Positions 40,399 to 50,800 of a DNA stretch of 64,000 nt are shown here, piece by piece. The notes beneath the pieces were generated by a model, which was not told the origin of the DNA, searched no databases, and was given only the letters and a program-made list of their open reading frames with translations. How positions within the stretch are numbered: the first letter of the stretch is position 1; each line of letters opens with the position of its first letter. A program made the translations under genes and the position numbers. The stretch spans positions 62,001-126,000 of the forward strand of contig CM000688.1 of the NCBI GenBank assembly GCA_000149225.2, given 5' to 3'. The stretch is from Lachancea kluyveri NRRL Y-12651 (taxonomy: Eukaryota; Ascomycota; Saccharomycetes; Saccharomycetales; Saccharomycetaceae).

Positions 40399-41412
40399 CT
40401 ATTTCTTTCGATACAGTCTATAAAAAAAACGCATATTTTCCAATTTTACCGGGTAGTCGAATTCGTCATTTCCCCGATACCATAAACTATCACTTTGGTC
40501 AACAATTTCCCAATCACCTTTGCGTTCTTCACCCCTTTTGCCTAATAGCAAGGTGTCTACCAAAAATTGAATAGGAAACTTCTTTGTACCTACAGTAATA
40601 TGTGAAAAGCTTCCTGCACTTTCAACAATGAGCAGGTGACAGCCTGTCATACAATTAGCATTCAGATTTTGGAAAAATCTTATACTAGCAGCCTTTTGTT
40701 CAGTAAAAAGCTCATTGGTAGTAAACAACAGTGTGATGAGGTTTAAGCTTTTAAGCTTTAAGTCTTTTGGAGTCATTCCCAGTATATCTTTGTGTTCAAA
40801 AGTAACATTAAAATTCTTTGACTGGTCATACAACCAATTTTCGCTAATTCCTTTGTCCAAGCTACCAACAAGATGTGACCAGTTAGCAATATCTACTAAA
40901 TGTACGTTTAGTTTTGGGCTGGTGTCATCCTTTTGTGGGGTTTTTGAGTATTTCAGGCTGAAGTCTCTTGATGGTGTGAAGATACTGGCGATACTGACCA
41001 GTTCACCTCCAGCACCACCACCAATACATAAGACATTACTATCTATATTGGATCTTCCGTTACGTGGGCTCTCGTCTAGACTTAAGAAAGCCAACTTATC
41101 ATCTATCGCACTACTTTTGCATTGTATAATTTCTCTGACTTCTTTTAGATATCCGAATAAAGAAGCATAGGCGACTGCACGAGGAGGACTCCATCTGCAA
41201 CAGTAAGCACTTCTTTTGTCTTCATTATCGAATGCGGCCGCGTAATCTCTATTGTACAAGTCGGTTTTGACCGTTTGAATGGTCCGATGCAATGCTTCCG
41301 CATCTTGTTCATATAGTTCATCATGAAAAACAACTTTGAACAAATCTAGAATTTGCTGGGGTGGCAAGGTAGATTCATGGTGGACCGGTAAAGCGGATGT
41401 TTTCTTGGCCAT
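40399..41412 (-). CDS. BMT6: 25S rRNA (uracil-N3) methyltransferase
   Basis: Bmt6 makes m3U2843 in 25S rRNA in S. cerevisiae (YLR063W). The 337-residue product (S. cerevisiae 365 aa) has the S-adenosylmethionine-binding glycine motif LCIGGGAGGELVS near residue 129, followed by a Rossmann-like region with HLVDIANWSHLV and a C-terminal TLLFTTNELF block. The N-terminus is MAKKTSALP. An RRPE-like GAAAAATTTTA lies at 41477-41487 in its promoter. It has the same strand and order as MOB2 upstream of it, although in S. cerevisiae the two are on different chromosomes. Confidence 0.9.
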   Translation of the reverse strand: MAKKTSALPVHHESTLPPQQILDLFKVVFHDELYEQDAEALHRTIQTVKTDLYNRDYAAAFDNEDKRSAYCCRWSPPRAVAYASLFGYLKEVREIIQCKSSAIDDKLAFLSLDESPRNGRSNIDSNVLCIGGGAGGELVSIASIFTPSRDFSLKYSKTPQKDDTSPKLNVHLVDIANWSHLVGSLDKGISENWLYDQSKNFNVTFEHKDILGMTPKDLKLKSLNLITLLFTTNELFTEQKAASIRFFQNLNANCMTGCHLLIVESAGSFSHITVGTKKFPIQFLVDTLLLGKRGEERKGDWEIVDQSDSLWYRGNDEFDYPVKLENMRFFYRLYRKK

Positions 41413-41940
41413 AGCAGTGCTCTTTGTTTTTAGTCAACCCATTTTGAGATGTGGTTCATTACTTTGATATATACTCGAAAAATTTTATGAAAAACCCAAC
41501 TTTTCCTCATGGAAAAGTGACAAAGACAAAAGAGACAAGGAACGAGTATGTCAGGTGTATCCCATTTGTTTTATTGAACTGTTTACGACAACTATCTGCT
41601 CTCTAATCGGCTTGAAGGGTTTAGTGGTGTGAGGGGCAGCCACCAAGTTGTCAAGACGAGGAACAAGAAGGTTACGAACTTGTTGAACTAGCGAAACGTG
41701 CTTGTTATTCACAGTTCTGTTAGAAAAGGTGAATTCAATAATTAAAACACGTTCATTAATATACAAAATTATATCCTGAAAAAGAATATCCAGAGACGGT
41801 AACAAACGAATAAGCCGTCTGGGTCAGACTTGCCATCCACTTGAAAACGCCGGTCGTTAGAAAAGCAAATACATTAAATTAAAGCCAGAGAAATATAAAA
41901 CAGTTAATAACAGGGGTTTATAATCGTGCGTTTAATGCAT
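41413..41940. other. BMT6 promoter and RPL22 3' end
   Basis: 528 bp. It holds the RRPE-like element at 41477-41487 upstream of BMT6. An 84-codon frame in it has no conserved features and lies over the RPL22 3' region. Nothing else recognised. Confidence 0.45.
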
Positions 41941-42515
41941 TTATTCCTCGTCTTCCTCATCTTCTGGGGTGACTTGGTAGAAGGCCAATTTGTATTCGTT
42001 GGTCTTGGTAGAAACGAATCTGATCCAGTCTCTCAATTGGTTCTTCTTCAAGTACTTCTTGGTTAAGTACTTCAAGTACTTACCGGAGAACTTGGTGGTA
42101 GAAACAACAGTAACGACGGAACCATCTTCTTCAACAGTGATGGCGTTACCCAAGTTACCGACTTGACCTTCAACCTTGATGTGGTCGATCAAGTACTTAG
42201 CGTAGGAAGCTGGGTCAAAGACACCGTTTTCAGTTGGAGAAGAAACGTCGACAGTGAAGGTCTTGGTGATCTTTTGCTTTCTGGAGGTCTGTAAACACAA
42301 AAGTTAGTAGGTGTTTCGCACTCTCACGGTTCCTGTTACAAACTGCCTACTGCTATTAACAATCACATGTAGAGTGAATAATTAAAAAACAGAATAGCAT
42401 TTAAAATCGAAAATGGGAATGGAATAGAGGAGTGAAGTGTGTATTGAAAGTAGTAATAGACGGATGTAACTGGTTAAACGCTGGAGGACTATATGCCACA
42501 TACAATTGGAGCCAT
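41941..42515 (-). CDS. RPL22: Ribosomal protein eL22 (two exons)
   Basis: Large-subunit ribosomal protein near the exit tunnel. Exon 1 is 12 bases (42515-42504, MAPI) and exon 2 is 41941-42288, giving 119 residues (S. cerevisiae Rpl22A 121). The joined start [20 protein letters not shown] and the tail EDEEDEE are typical. S. cerevisiae has two copies, RPL22A (YLR061W) and RPL22B (YFL034C-A); this single gene is at the common ancestral site. The intron sits after the fourth codon, as in the S. cerevisiae copies. A perfect Rap1 site lies 245 bp upstream of the ATG. Confidence 0.97.
42289..42503 (-). other. RPL22: Spliceosomal intron of RPL22
   Basis: 215-nt intron: 5' site GTATGT (42503-42498), branch point TACTAAC (42309-42303) only about 14 nt before the 3' site TACAG ending at 42289. 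In S. cerevisiae the Rpl22 protein binds the RPL22B intron to restrain splicing; whether this intron does the same is unknown. Confidence 0.95.
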
Positions 42516-42757
42516 TCTTAACTTGTTGATTGTCAGATTTATTTGAGTGGAACAGATGTAGAATTCTTGAAAAGTCGAGCTATAACTCAGATGATTGAAA
42601 AACTAAAAATCCACATACTAGTGCGTCGTCACGATTCCAATGGTGAGCGAGTTTGAAGATCTCGGGCTTTACTTTCTAAAAAGAAGAGGCTGACAATTAA
42701 AGCCTCTTAGTTATGGTGTATGGCTGTAAAAGAACTTTTCAGCAGAAAATAATAAAT

Positions 42758-42769
42758 ATGTACGGATGT
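42758..42769 (-). promoter_or_regulatory. Rap1 site, RPL22 promoter
   Basis: On the minus strand this reads ACATCCGTACAT, an exact match to the strong ribosomal-protein form of the Rap1 site, 243-254 bp upstream of the RPL22 ATG and oriented toward it. Confidence 0.8.
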
Positions 42770-42938
42770 AACGCGTTGAGGTTCGAGTCATCTTTAACGC
42801 TACATGCCCTAACTAACACTTTGGTAGTCATCTCTGGAGCCCTAAGCATGTGATAGCCTTTTGAGACCGAGAGCTGTCTCCCTTGCTCGTTCAACGACCA
42901 AGTTGGGCAGGCCACTGAATCAGAAGGACAGAGTGCTT

Positions 42939-45797
42939 ATGGTGTTAGCAATGTCTGATAGTATAGGGGATTTGGGACTTGCTTTGAAAGAACTAAAGGT
43001 CGGTAAGCATAACAATGTACCCGACCCAGGTGATCCAAAACATGAGACACTAGAACATCAACCGCGGAGTATAGAAGTATCACTGATGGTAAAGAGAATG
43101 TCCAACAAACTGCAAGGTACTGATAACACAAAAAAAGTAAGCCAACCGTCAAGCTCAAAAAATGATGAGCAACTTGAAGAGGAGCATGAAGATCCTGGCT
43201 CAGACTCTTCTGATGAATGGCAAACAATGCCGGCTATTTCATCATTTGACATTTACAACGATAAAGGAGAGCTAGCTATTGCATCGCACCGTAGCAATCA
43301 ACCTGCTCTTTCAAGTAATAACGCATCCAATACGTCTTTGGAGCAATCGCCTCGGAAACAGCATACCTCAACTTTCGGTTACACCAAAGTTGCAGATGAA
43401 GAACAAGCTCAGCGGTCGTATCAAACGGACAAGAAGACAGACTTCTTGTTTAATCACAAACCAATGAACAACTCAGTAAGATCTCTAAACAAAAATGAGA
43501 CCGATGAAGAATACGACGAGTTTGAAGATGAGATGGAACAGAGTAACGATTTAAACGCAACAAGCCAGTTGAATGTCACTAAAAACTTGCTCATTGACAA
43601 GGAGAAGTTTGCCTACTTGGGATCGATAAATGTTCTTGTAAACCAAATGTGTACAGATTTGGCAACTGTTTGCCTTTCTACAAATGTGACAGCTCATAAG
43701 AAGTTAGCTCGTAGGCTGCAAAAGGTACAGAAGAACATGGGCGAGTGGAAAACTGGGGTACTCTCTCGACTATATGATCATTTAGGCGTATCTGTTCAAG
43801 AAATTCAAATGATAGAGAAGTTAGCATTGCATGGAATCCAGCTGCAAGATTTATGTAAATGCCTAAAGGTGACTCAAGTCGTTATGAATCCATGGGAAAT
43901 TCTACCAAATGAGGACGATACTACAAAAGAAGAGGCGAAACTGCCTGAAAATCCACAAATCACATCAGATGTCAAAAACCCACAGAGAGCAAATAACTCG
44001 GTTCCGTGTGAAATAGTTCAACCAACTGATATTAAACAACAATCACAATTAGAGATGGATGTAGCATGGACTATCGTGTGTGACTTGTTCTTGTTGCTGT
44101 TATCGGATTCAACATATGACTCTCGCTCACGCACTTTGCTGATAAAATTTGCAGAGGTATTAAACATTACGAAGACTGAAGTTTGTGAATTCGAAAGAAG
44201 GGTTACCGATGCGCTAGAAATGGAGCAGTCTACCGAGACCCAGGTTTGGAATGAGGTAGAACACATGGACAAAAGACGTAAGCGAAGTAGAAAGAAAAAA
44301 CTGTGTTATGTGGGTCTCGCCACTATTGGTGGGTCCCTAGTACTAGGTTTAAGTGGAGGACTGTTGGCACCTGTTATTGGTGCAGGTATTGCAGCAGGTT
44401 TGTCTACTGTAGGTATTACGGGTGCGACCGGATTTTTAACAGGTGTGGGAGGAACCGCCGTGGTTGCTGCTACAAGCACCGCTATAGGGGCAAAAATCGG
44501 AACTCAATCAATGTCCAAAAGGATGGGCAGTGTGAGAACTTTTGAATTTAAACCTTTGCACAACAACAGAAGAGTCAATTTAGTTGTTAGCGTGTCTGGC
44601 TGGATGATTGGTAACGAAGACGACGTTAGATTACCTTTTTCTACCGTGGATCCTGTTGAAGGTGACTTATACTCACTACATTGGGAACCCGAGATGTTGA
44701 AGTCTACTGGTCAGACTATCAACATCTTGGCTAGCGAAATATTTACTCAGACAATCCAACAAATTTTAGGCGCAACAATATTGACCGCTTTCATGTCTGC
44801 TATTCAAACGCCTATGATGTTATCGAAGTTGGGATACATTATAGATAATCCATGGAATGTTTCCTTGGATAGGGCATGGAGTGCAGGGCTTATTTTAGCA
44901 GACACACTAATTTCAAAGAATTTGGGACAAAGACCGATAACTTTGGTAGGGTTCTCTCTAGGATCGAGAGTCATTTATTCCTGTCTGGTAGAACTTTGTA
45001 AGCGCAATGCTATAGGGTTGGTCGAGAATGTCTTTTTGTTTGGCTCACCTGTGGTTTACAATCGAGATGAGCTGGTTATGGCTAGATCTATTGTTAGTGG
45101 AAGATTTGTGAATGGTTACTCCGATAAAGATTGGGTTTTGTGTTATTTATTTCGGGCTACTAGTGGTGGGTTCAAGAGAGTCGCGGGTGTTTCACCAATA
45201 AGTGGTATTGAAGGAATTGAAAATGTTAATTGTACTGAACTTGTTGAGGGCCATATGGCCTACAGAAAAAATATGCCTCGCTTGCTAAAAATGTTGGGGA
45301 TCTCAGTAGTGAGCGAAGAATTTGAAGAAATTGACGACTCTCCTGACCCTGAAGAAGTAAAAAGACAAAGAAAACTGGTTCATGATTTGGACGAAGCTCA
45401 GAAGAAGCTGTCAAAAAAGAAACGTAACAGTTGGGTACCCAAGTGGTTTAAACCTAAAAAAGCAAAATGGCAAGAAATGTGTGAGGAAACGACTTTGTCT
45501 CAGGAAAATGATAAAACGGAGTATGAACTGGAAAAAACGCATCAGCCAGCTCAAGACCAAGCAATAGTCGATACCAGCGCTTTAATGAGAGAATTAGAAA
45601 AGATTAAAAAGGAAACTCAAAGGGAATTGGATGAGGTGTCGACATGTGAGCCGTCGGGACCAAAAGAACAGCAAGATATACATAAGTTTCAACTTTTGAA
45701 TGCTGGAAAAACCGTGCTTCCTGAAGACGAAACCATTGAGAGTAGGCCGAATAAAAAGGGTGAAGCAGTGACCTTCGCATTTTCAGATGACTTTTAA
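42939..45797 (+). CDS. MIL1: DUF726-family lipase, clathrin-adaptor-linked
   Basis: Mil1 (YFL034W) is a DUF726 alpha/beta-hydrolase that interacts with the variant AP-1 adaptor in S. cerevisiae. The 952-residue product has an acidic, low-complexity N-terminal third and a helical part. A long Gly/Ala-rich hydrophobic stretch (about 455-510, GGLLAPVIGAGIAAGLSTVG) can embed in a membrane, followed by the hydrolase core with the nucleophile elbow LVGFSLGSR (about residue 670) and a charged tail. The frame is open 26 codons above, from a TTG. ATGs at 42939 and 42951 (MSDSIGDLGL) are both possible starts. It converges with FRS1 (125 bp). Confidence 0.9.
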   Translation: MVLAMSDSIGDLGLALKELKVGKHNNVPDPGDPKHETLEHQPRSIEVSLMVKRMSNKLQGTDNTKKVSQPSSSKNDEQLEEEHEDPGSDSSDEWQTMPAISSFDIYNDKGELAIASHRSNQPALSSNNASNTSLEQSPRKQHTSTFGYTKVADEEQAQRSYQTDKKTDFLFNHKPMNNSVRSLNKNETDEEYDEFEDEMEQSNDLNATSQLNVTKNLLIDKEKFAYLGSINVLVNQMCTDLATVCLSTNVTAHKKLARRLQKVQKNMGEWKTGVLSRLYDHLGVSVQEIQMIEKLALHGIQLQDLCKCLKVTQVVMNPWEILPNEDDTTKEEAKLPENPQITSDVKNPQRANNSVPCEIVQPTDIKQQSQLEMDVAWTIVCDLFLLLLSDSTYDSRSRTLLIKFAEVLNITKTEVCEFERRVTDALEMEQSTETQVWNEVEHMDKRRKRSRKKKLCYVGLATIGGSLVLGLSGGLLAPVIGAGIAAGLSTVGITGATGFLTGVGGTAVVAATSTAIGAKIGTQSMSKRMGSVRTFEFKPLHNNRRVNLVVSVSGWMIGNEDDVRLPFSTVDPVEGDLYSLHWEPEMLKSTGQTINILASEIFTQTIQQILGATILTAFMSAIQTPMMLSKLGYIIDNPWNVSLDRAWSAGLILADTLISKNLGQRPITLVGFSLGSRVIYSCLVELCKRNAIGLVENVFLFGSPVVYNRDELVMARSIVSGRFVNGYSDKDWVLCYLFRATSGGFKRVAGVSPISGIEGIENVNCTELVEGHMAYRKNMPRLLKMLGISVVSEEFEEIDDSPDPEEVKRQRKLVHDLDEAQKKLSKKKRNSWVPKWFKPKKAKWQEMCEETTLSQENDKTEYELEKTHQPAQDQAIVDTSALMRELEKIKKETQRELDEVSTCEPSGPKEQQDIHKFQLLNAGKTVLPEDETIESRPNKKGEAVTFAFSDDF

Positions 45798-45922
45798 ATG
45801 CATGAAAAGTAAGCTATGAAAAGGTTACTTAACGAAAATCATATTGTATCAGCATTCAGAAAATATTTATGTAAATTTACATGTAAACTTGCTTATGGGC
45901 AAATGTACTAATATCAAGCCAC

Positions 45923-47710
45923 TTACAAGAAGACCTCGGCATTCAACTCGACATAAGAAGCAGCATATGGAATTTCGAAGTTAACCATAACATCCGGATG
46001 CAAGACACCTAAGTGACCGATCTTCTGGGCATTCTCACCTTCTTTGGTTCTAAACATAACTTTCGCACCTCTACCTGGGAAATAGGTTTGTAAGGACTCG
46101 TCTTCTTCGATCCAGTAACCTCTACCAGTGGAACCAGCACCATAATCTGGTAGCCATTGGGTTCTAAAAGTTTGCATAATCTTACCTAACAAACCTTGAA
46201 TGATCTCGAAGCCGGAATTCTTACCAACATAAATGGCAGCCCAATGACGTTCATTGTAAGCCTTTCTTTCTAGTGCCTCGTTTTTAAAAACCACATCACC
46301 TGTTTCGAAAACTTTAATTGGCAAGGAGTGTTTTCTGTTCTCCCTCACGGTTTTTAGAAGGCCAGGAAGCAAAGTTGTTCTGACGACTTGATATTCAAGA
46401 GTCTTTGGGTTAGCCAATTTTACGACCTGAGTATTATCATCTTCTACCCTTAAAAACTTGAAGTTTTCATCATGAGAACACAAAGTCAAGGGCAAAACTT
46501 CTAACCATGAAGCTTGAGAAGAAGCGACTCTAAAAATGTCAGAGATCTTGTTGATTGGTAATGGCGATGAAACAAAGTTGGCATTGGACAGCTTGCTGCT
46601 CTTTGGTAAATTGTTGTAACCGTAACCGACAGCTGCATCTTCTAGGATGTCACATGGGTGGATAATATCTGATCTGGTGATTGGTATTTCGACCTTTATA
46701 ATACCTTCAGCCTCAGTAGATGGAGTACCATGTAAAGACATCTTCTTCAAGTAGCCACAGATCTCTTCTGGAGAAAGTTGTAGACCTAAAGAGGAATTGA
46801 TGTATTCAACGGAAGCATTCATGTACCTTGGAGTAAAGTTTGGAGTGATACGAGATTCACCGTTGTGTTCTGAGACAATTTCGACCGGTTCAACAGTGAA
46901 TTCGTCTTCACAATAACGAGAAAACATGGCAACCAACTGGTTTAAGACAACCTCAGCTTTAGTCCTGTCGGTAGCAGTGATTTCAATAAAAACATTGCGA
47001 GTGTCAAGAGAGATTTTAGAGCGTTCGGAGTTGATTAATGGTGGCAGGGAACAAACGGTGTCATCGGAGTCAAAAATAACCGGATAGACTGGAGAGTCTT
47101 CAATAATGTGAACAAAACGACCTAGGTTGTTCTTTTGTTCCGGTTGCTTATACATTTGAATAATTTGTGCACCAGTTAGCTCTTTGTGCTGGTTCAATGG
47201 GATAAATTTGAAGTCATTTGGTGGCAGAGCTCTGTAGTGAAATGGGCCCTTGATGGAATCCAAATCGTGAGTACCCATGGCAACTAAAGTTCTGTTTCTG
47301 CACAGGTTAGAATGTAGCTTATCCTGCAAAGAAATGAAGGATTCGTAGGACTCCTTGGTAAATTTTATGTTTCTCAAGACCGCAGCGGCAGCATATGGTC
47401 TAATCTGTTCAGTGGAAGGTTCGATGTACAACTTAGTAGTTGGAGCAGTCAATTTGTAAGTTGGAGTTTCACCTCTACCCAAGAATTCATTCAAAGATTG
47501 CGCAATACCTTCGATACACAACAAGTCATAACGGTTCGCACCAATTTCAATTTTAAGTTCGGGTTCTTCATTATTCTTCAAAGCTTCTTCAGTGGTATCT
47601 TCGTCTAACTCAATACCGAATTCGAAACACAACTCATCGAAATCTTTGTTTGTGTAGTTTTTACCCAAAAGGTCAAATAACTGCTGTTTGTAGACGGAAA
47701 TAGTAGGCAT
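45923..47710 (-). CDS. FRS1: Cytosolic phenylalanyl-tRNA synthetase, beta subunit
   Basis: Beta subunit of the alpha2-beta2 cytosolic PheRS, which charges tRNA-Phe. At 595 residues it equals S. cerevisiae Frs1 in length. It shows the N-terminal eukaryote-type region, a B3/4 editing-type domain (about 100-270), a B5 domain (about 300-375, with [24 protein letters not shown]) and the class II-like C-terminal fold ([18 protein letters not shown]). The catalytic subunit is the alpha protein, encoded elsewhere. An RRPE motif lies about 90-100 bp upstream (47798-47810). The gap to RIM15 is short (181 bp). Confidence 0.96.
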   Translation of the reverse strand: MPTISVYKQQLFDLLGKNYTNKDFDELCFEFGIELDEDTTEEALKNNEEPELKIEIGANRYDLLCIEGIAQSLNEFLGRGETPTYKLTAPTTKLYIEPSTEQIRPYAAAAVLRNIKFTKESYESFISLQDKLHSNLCRNRTLVAMGTHDLDSIKGPFHYRALPPNDFKFIPLNQHKELTGAQIIQMYKQPEQKNNLGRFVHIIEDSPVYPVIFDSDDTVCSLPPLINSERSKISLDTRNVFIEITATDRTKAEVVLNQLVAMFSRYCEDEFTVEPVEIVSEHNGESRITPNFTPRYMNASVEYINSSLGLQLSPEEICGYLKKMSLHGTPSTEAEGIIKVEIPITRSDIIHPCDILEDAAVGYGYNNLPKSSKLSNANFVSSPLPINKISDIFRVASSQASWLEVLPLTLCSHDENFKFLRVEDDNTQVVKLANPKTLEYQVVRTTLLPGLLKTVRENRKHSLPIKVFETGDVVFKNEALERKAYNERHWAAIYVGKNSGFEIIQGLLGKIMQTFRTQWLPDYGAGSTGRGYWIEEDESLQTYFPGRGAKVMFRTKEGENAQKIGHLGVLHPDVMVNFEIPYAASYVELNAEVFL

Positions 47711-47797
47711 ATTGGATATTTTAGTAGAACTCTATCTTTCGAATCAGAGTAGTCTTTGAAAAACCATTCAATTCAATATCCGTCATTCGAGAGATTC

Positions 47798-47810
47798 TGA
47801 AAAATTTTTC
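47798..47810 (+). promoter_or_regulatory. RRPE motif, FRS1 promoter
   Basis: TGAAAAATTTTTC is a full RRPE sequence in the short FRS1 promoter, in keeping with co-regulation of translation genes. Confidence 0.6.
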
Positions 47811-47891
47811 TTTTTGGTACAGTAGTGATTCGTTAGTATTGATATGTGATGTACGTGCATGGTGATATATATCTCACAGTGCTAACTAACT

Positions 47892-50800
47892 CTACAAAAC
47901 ATTCGGTGAAACGTTACCAATACCTAATAAGGCATGGGTATCTGGCTCTGTATCGCTTATTATAGTATCTTCATCCTCTTGACTTTTCTGTAAAGCGTAT
48001 TTTGCAATCAGACATCGTATTTGTTCAATACCTACCGGCTTCTCCAAAACATCATCAAATACCTGAGTGCTTTCTGCCTCGCCATAGTATGCTGTTACTG
48101 CTACAATTGGCGTATTGCAGTTCGCGCTATTAGTGTGCCGCAGTAATTTTGCAATATCAACAGCACCTAGTTTGGGTAACTTTAAAGCCGTTATAATCAA
48201 ATCGAATTTAACACCAGCTGTAGCTCTTCTGACGAGTTCATCGCCGGCGCCAACGCCTACCACGGAGCAACCTAAGCTCTCCAAATCCTTCACTAATCTG
48301 TATCTATGGATTGGGATGGGTTCACATAACAATACATCCATGTTGCAACCAACTTCACCAACACCCGATGAGCTTTTACGGCCGCTCCTTCTGCGGCTTC
48401 GAGCAGTATTCACTTTTGATAATGCGTAGGATCGTTCGCTATCGTCAGCAGATAACTCGCTAACATTTGTTCTTTGGGATGAAGTTCTGGAGTGCATTCT
48501 GGAGCGAGAAGTATTTGACGGAGGAGATAGTGGTGATCTGAATTTAGAAACACATGGAGAGCCGGAATCCTCTGGAAATATAGAAGAGGCGGAGGGACTG
48601 TACTCCAACGTATTCCTTCTGGACGATGTACTGCTTTCAAAGCTATCGTGTCTTCTTGGTGATTGGTTTCGAGCCACACTTGGTGAAATGGATCGTCTGA
48701 AGGATTTGGTGGTAGGAGTGCTACCTGCTGGAGAGACATTGTTGGGTGATTTCCCATTTCTCAACTTCCCCGATGCCTCTGATGAAGTACTAGATAGAGA
48801 ATTTGTTGAACCTCTCTGATGCAAATGTGCGTGTTCAGCAAAATGCTCATTTTTCAAACGGTTGATCGTGTCTTTATTGGCTTTGTCGAGAGCAGATAGA
48901 TTTCTGAAACTGAATGAACCAAACTCCGTTTGAATATCGTTTAATTTGCTCGTCCTCCTTTCCCTTAAATGCGGTGGTATGGGCAACGGAAGGTGTTTTG
49001 CAGTGGGTGAACTGATATTGCTAGGGCTGTCTTGAGAAAGTGATTCTAACACAGATGCTATGCTTAATCTTTGAATTGGGGTACTTGAACCACTGCTGTG
49101 ATTACTAGAGACCCGTCTTTGAAGCTCTTCGCTTTGTACTGAATAACCAAGGCTTAGAGAATTTGAGATTGGGTCTAGATGTGACCTGTCACCGTTTAGA
49201 TCTTCTAGTACTGCACCACGAAGGTCGAAATAATCTGTACTCTCTGGGTGATCAACAACAGGCACGAACGATGCTGTTTCATCGTAAACGTGATCCCAAT
49301 CAAGTCCGTCAAAGTATGGATGATCTTTGATCTCCTGGGCGGTGTTTGCACCCAACCTTTCTTCCGGATTGATGATCAATAGCCTAGAAATCAAGTCTTT
49401 GGCTTCTGGCGTTAAAAACTCTCTTTCAATATCCTCGTTAGGGAAGTCGGGCCAGTCTATTCTACCGCTCAAAATATTTTTAAACACTTCTTCTACTGTT
49501 GGAGCATGGAAAGGTGGGTATCCCAGTAAAAATTCAAAGAGCATGCAACCCACGGACCACCAATCAGATGAATCTGTTTCGCCTGTACCTTCTATTGTTT
49601 CGGGGGCCAAGTAGTCAGGTGTGCCGAAAAATCTTTTACCTTGTTTGGGGTCGTCAGGGTTGAATAGTGCCAAATCTGGTGTTGATAGAACATCAACTGT
49701 TGATTCAGAAGAGAATACGGGACTGGTTCTCTTATGAAGTGCGCTTGGAGGCGGTGTTCCAGACCTCGACACATCGATCATAGAAAATGAAACTTGTGAG
49801 CCACTTCTCTTTAGCAGTGGGGCCTCAAAATTTGACTGTGAGCTTGAAGCGGAACCTGAACGCTCGGTTTTACGAACTAACCCATCTATGAAGCTGGTAT
49901 TAACTGGTGAACCATTTATAGAACCCTTTCTGGTTGATGAACTACTAATTAAATCGTCAGAGTTCAAACTATTCTTCCGGCTCGAGATGCTGTTTTTCTT
50001 AGAACGGGAACTTTTGTGGCGGCGAATTAGACCCATTCTTGAAAGCCCAAAGTCGGTCAACTTAACATGGCCTTGAGTGTCGATTAACAAGTTATCGGGC
50101 TTTAAATCATGATGGATGATACCGTTTTGGTGCATGTCATCAACACCCACGATGACTTCACTAATGTACTGTTTAGCCCACTTATCCGGCAAGTTGCCCA
50201 TCATCTTGATCAAAGCAGCCAAGTCACCACCACTTAAATATTCCATGACTAGAAAAAGGTTTTCTTTGTTTTGAAAAGTAGCGTACAATTTCGCAACATA
50301 CGATTTGTTGCTTTGGACCATCATGATAGCCCTTTCGGACTTTACATTGGTGACTTGATTTTTGGCAATCATATCGGATTTCTTCAACACCTTGATAGCA
50401 AAATACTCACCGGTCAATTTTTTCCGGGCCAAGTAAACACTTCCATAAGCACCTTTGCTGATGGGTTTAATAATGTTGTAGTCATTGATACTTGGAGTTG
50501 GTGCTTTGCTCTGGTTAGTAGCTAGTAGTAAAGGAGACAACGGTTGCTTTGGTATGGGCGTATTGCTGGAATGGCCCTCTGGAGTTAAATAGTCGGTGGC
50601 CACCGCAAAGGGAGAGGATACTGGTGATCTGTCGGTATTTGCATAAATGCTTTTCATGGTACTGTTCTTTTGTAGAGAAGACAATGGAGTGTTAAATCCA
50701 ACCGATGAGACAGGTGATCCCTTTCTAGGTGTCAAACTGATGCTAGTGTTTAATTTTGGTAGATTTGGTACGTTCAAAGAAGAGGCCTTAGGCGTATTCA

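Noticed and set aside
42775-42795. tRNA B-box-like GGTTCGAGTC
   Set aside because: No T-arm stem forms around it and no A-box or acceptor stem lies at the right distance upstream.
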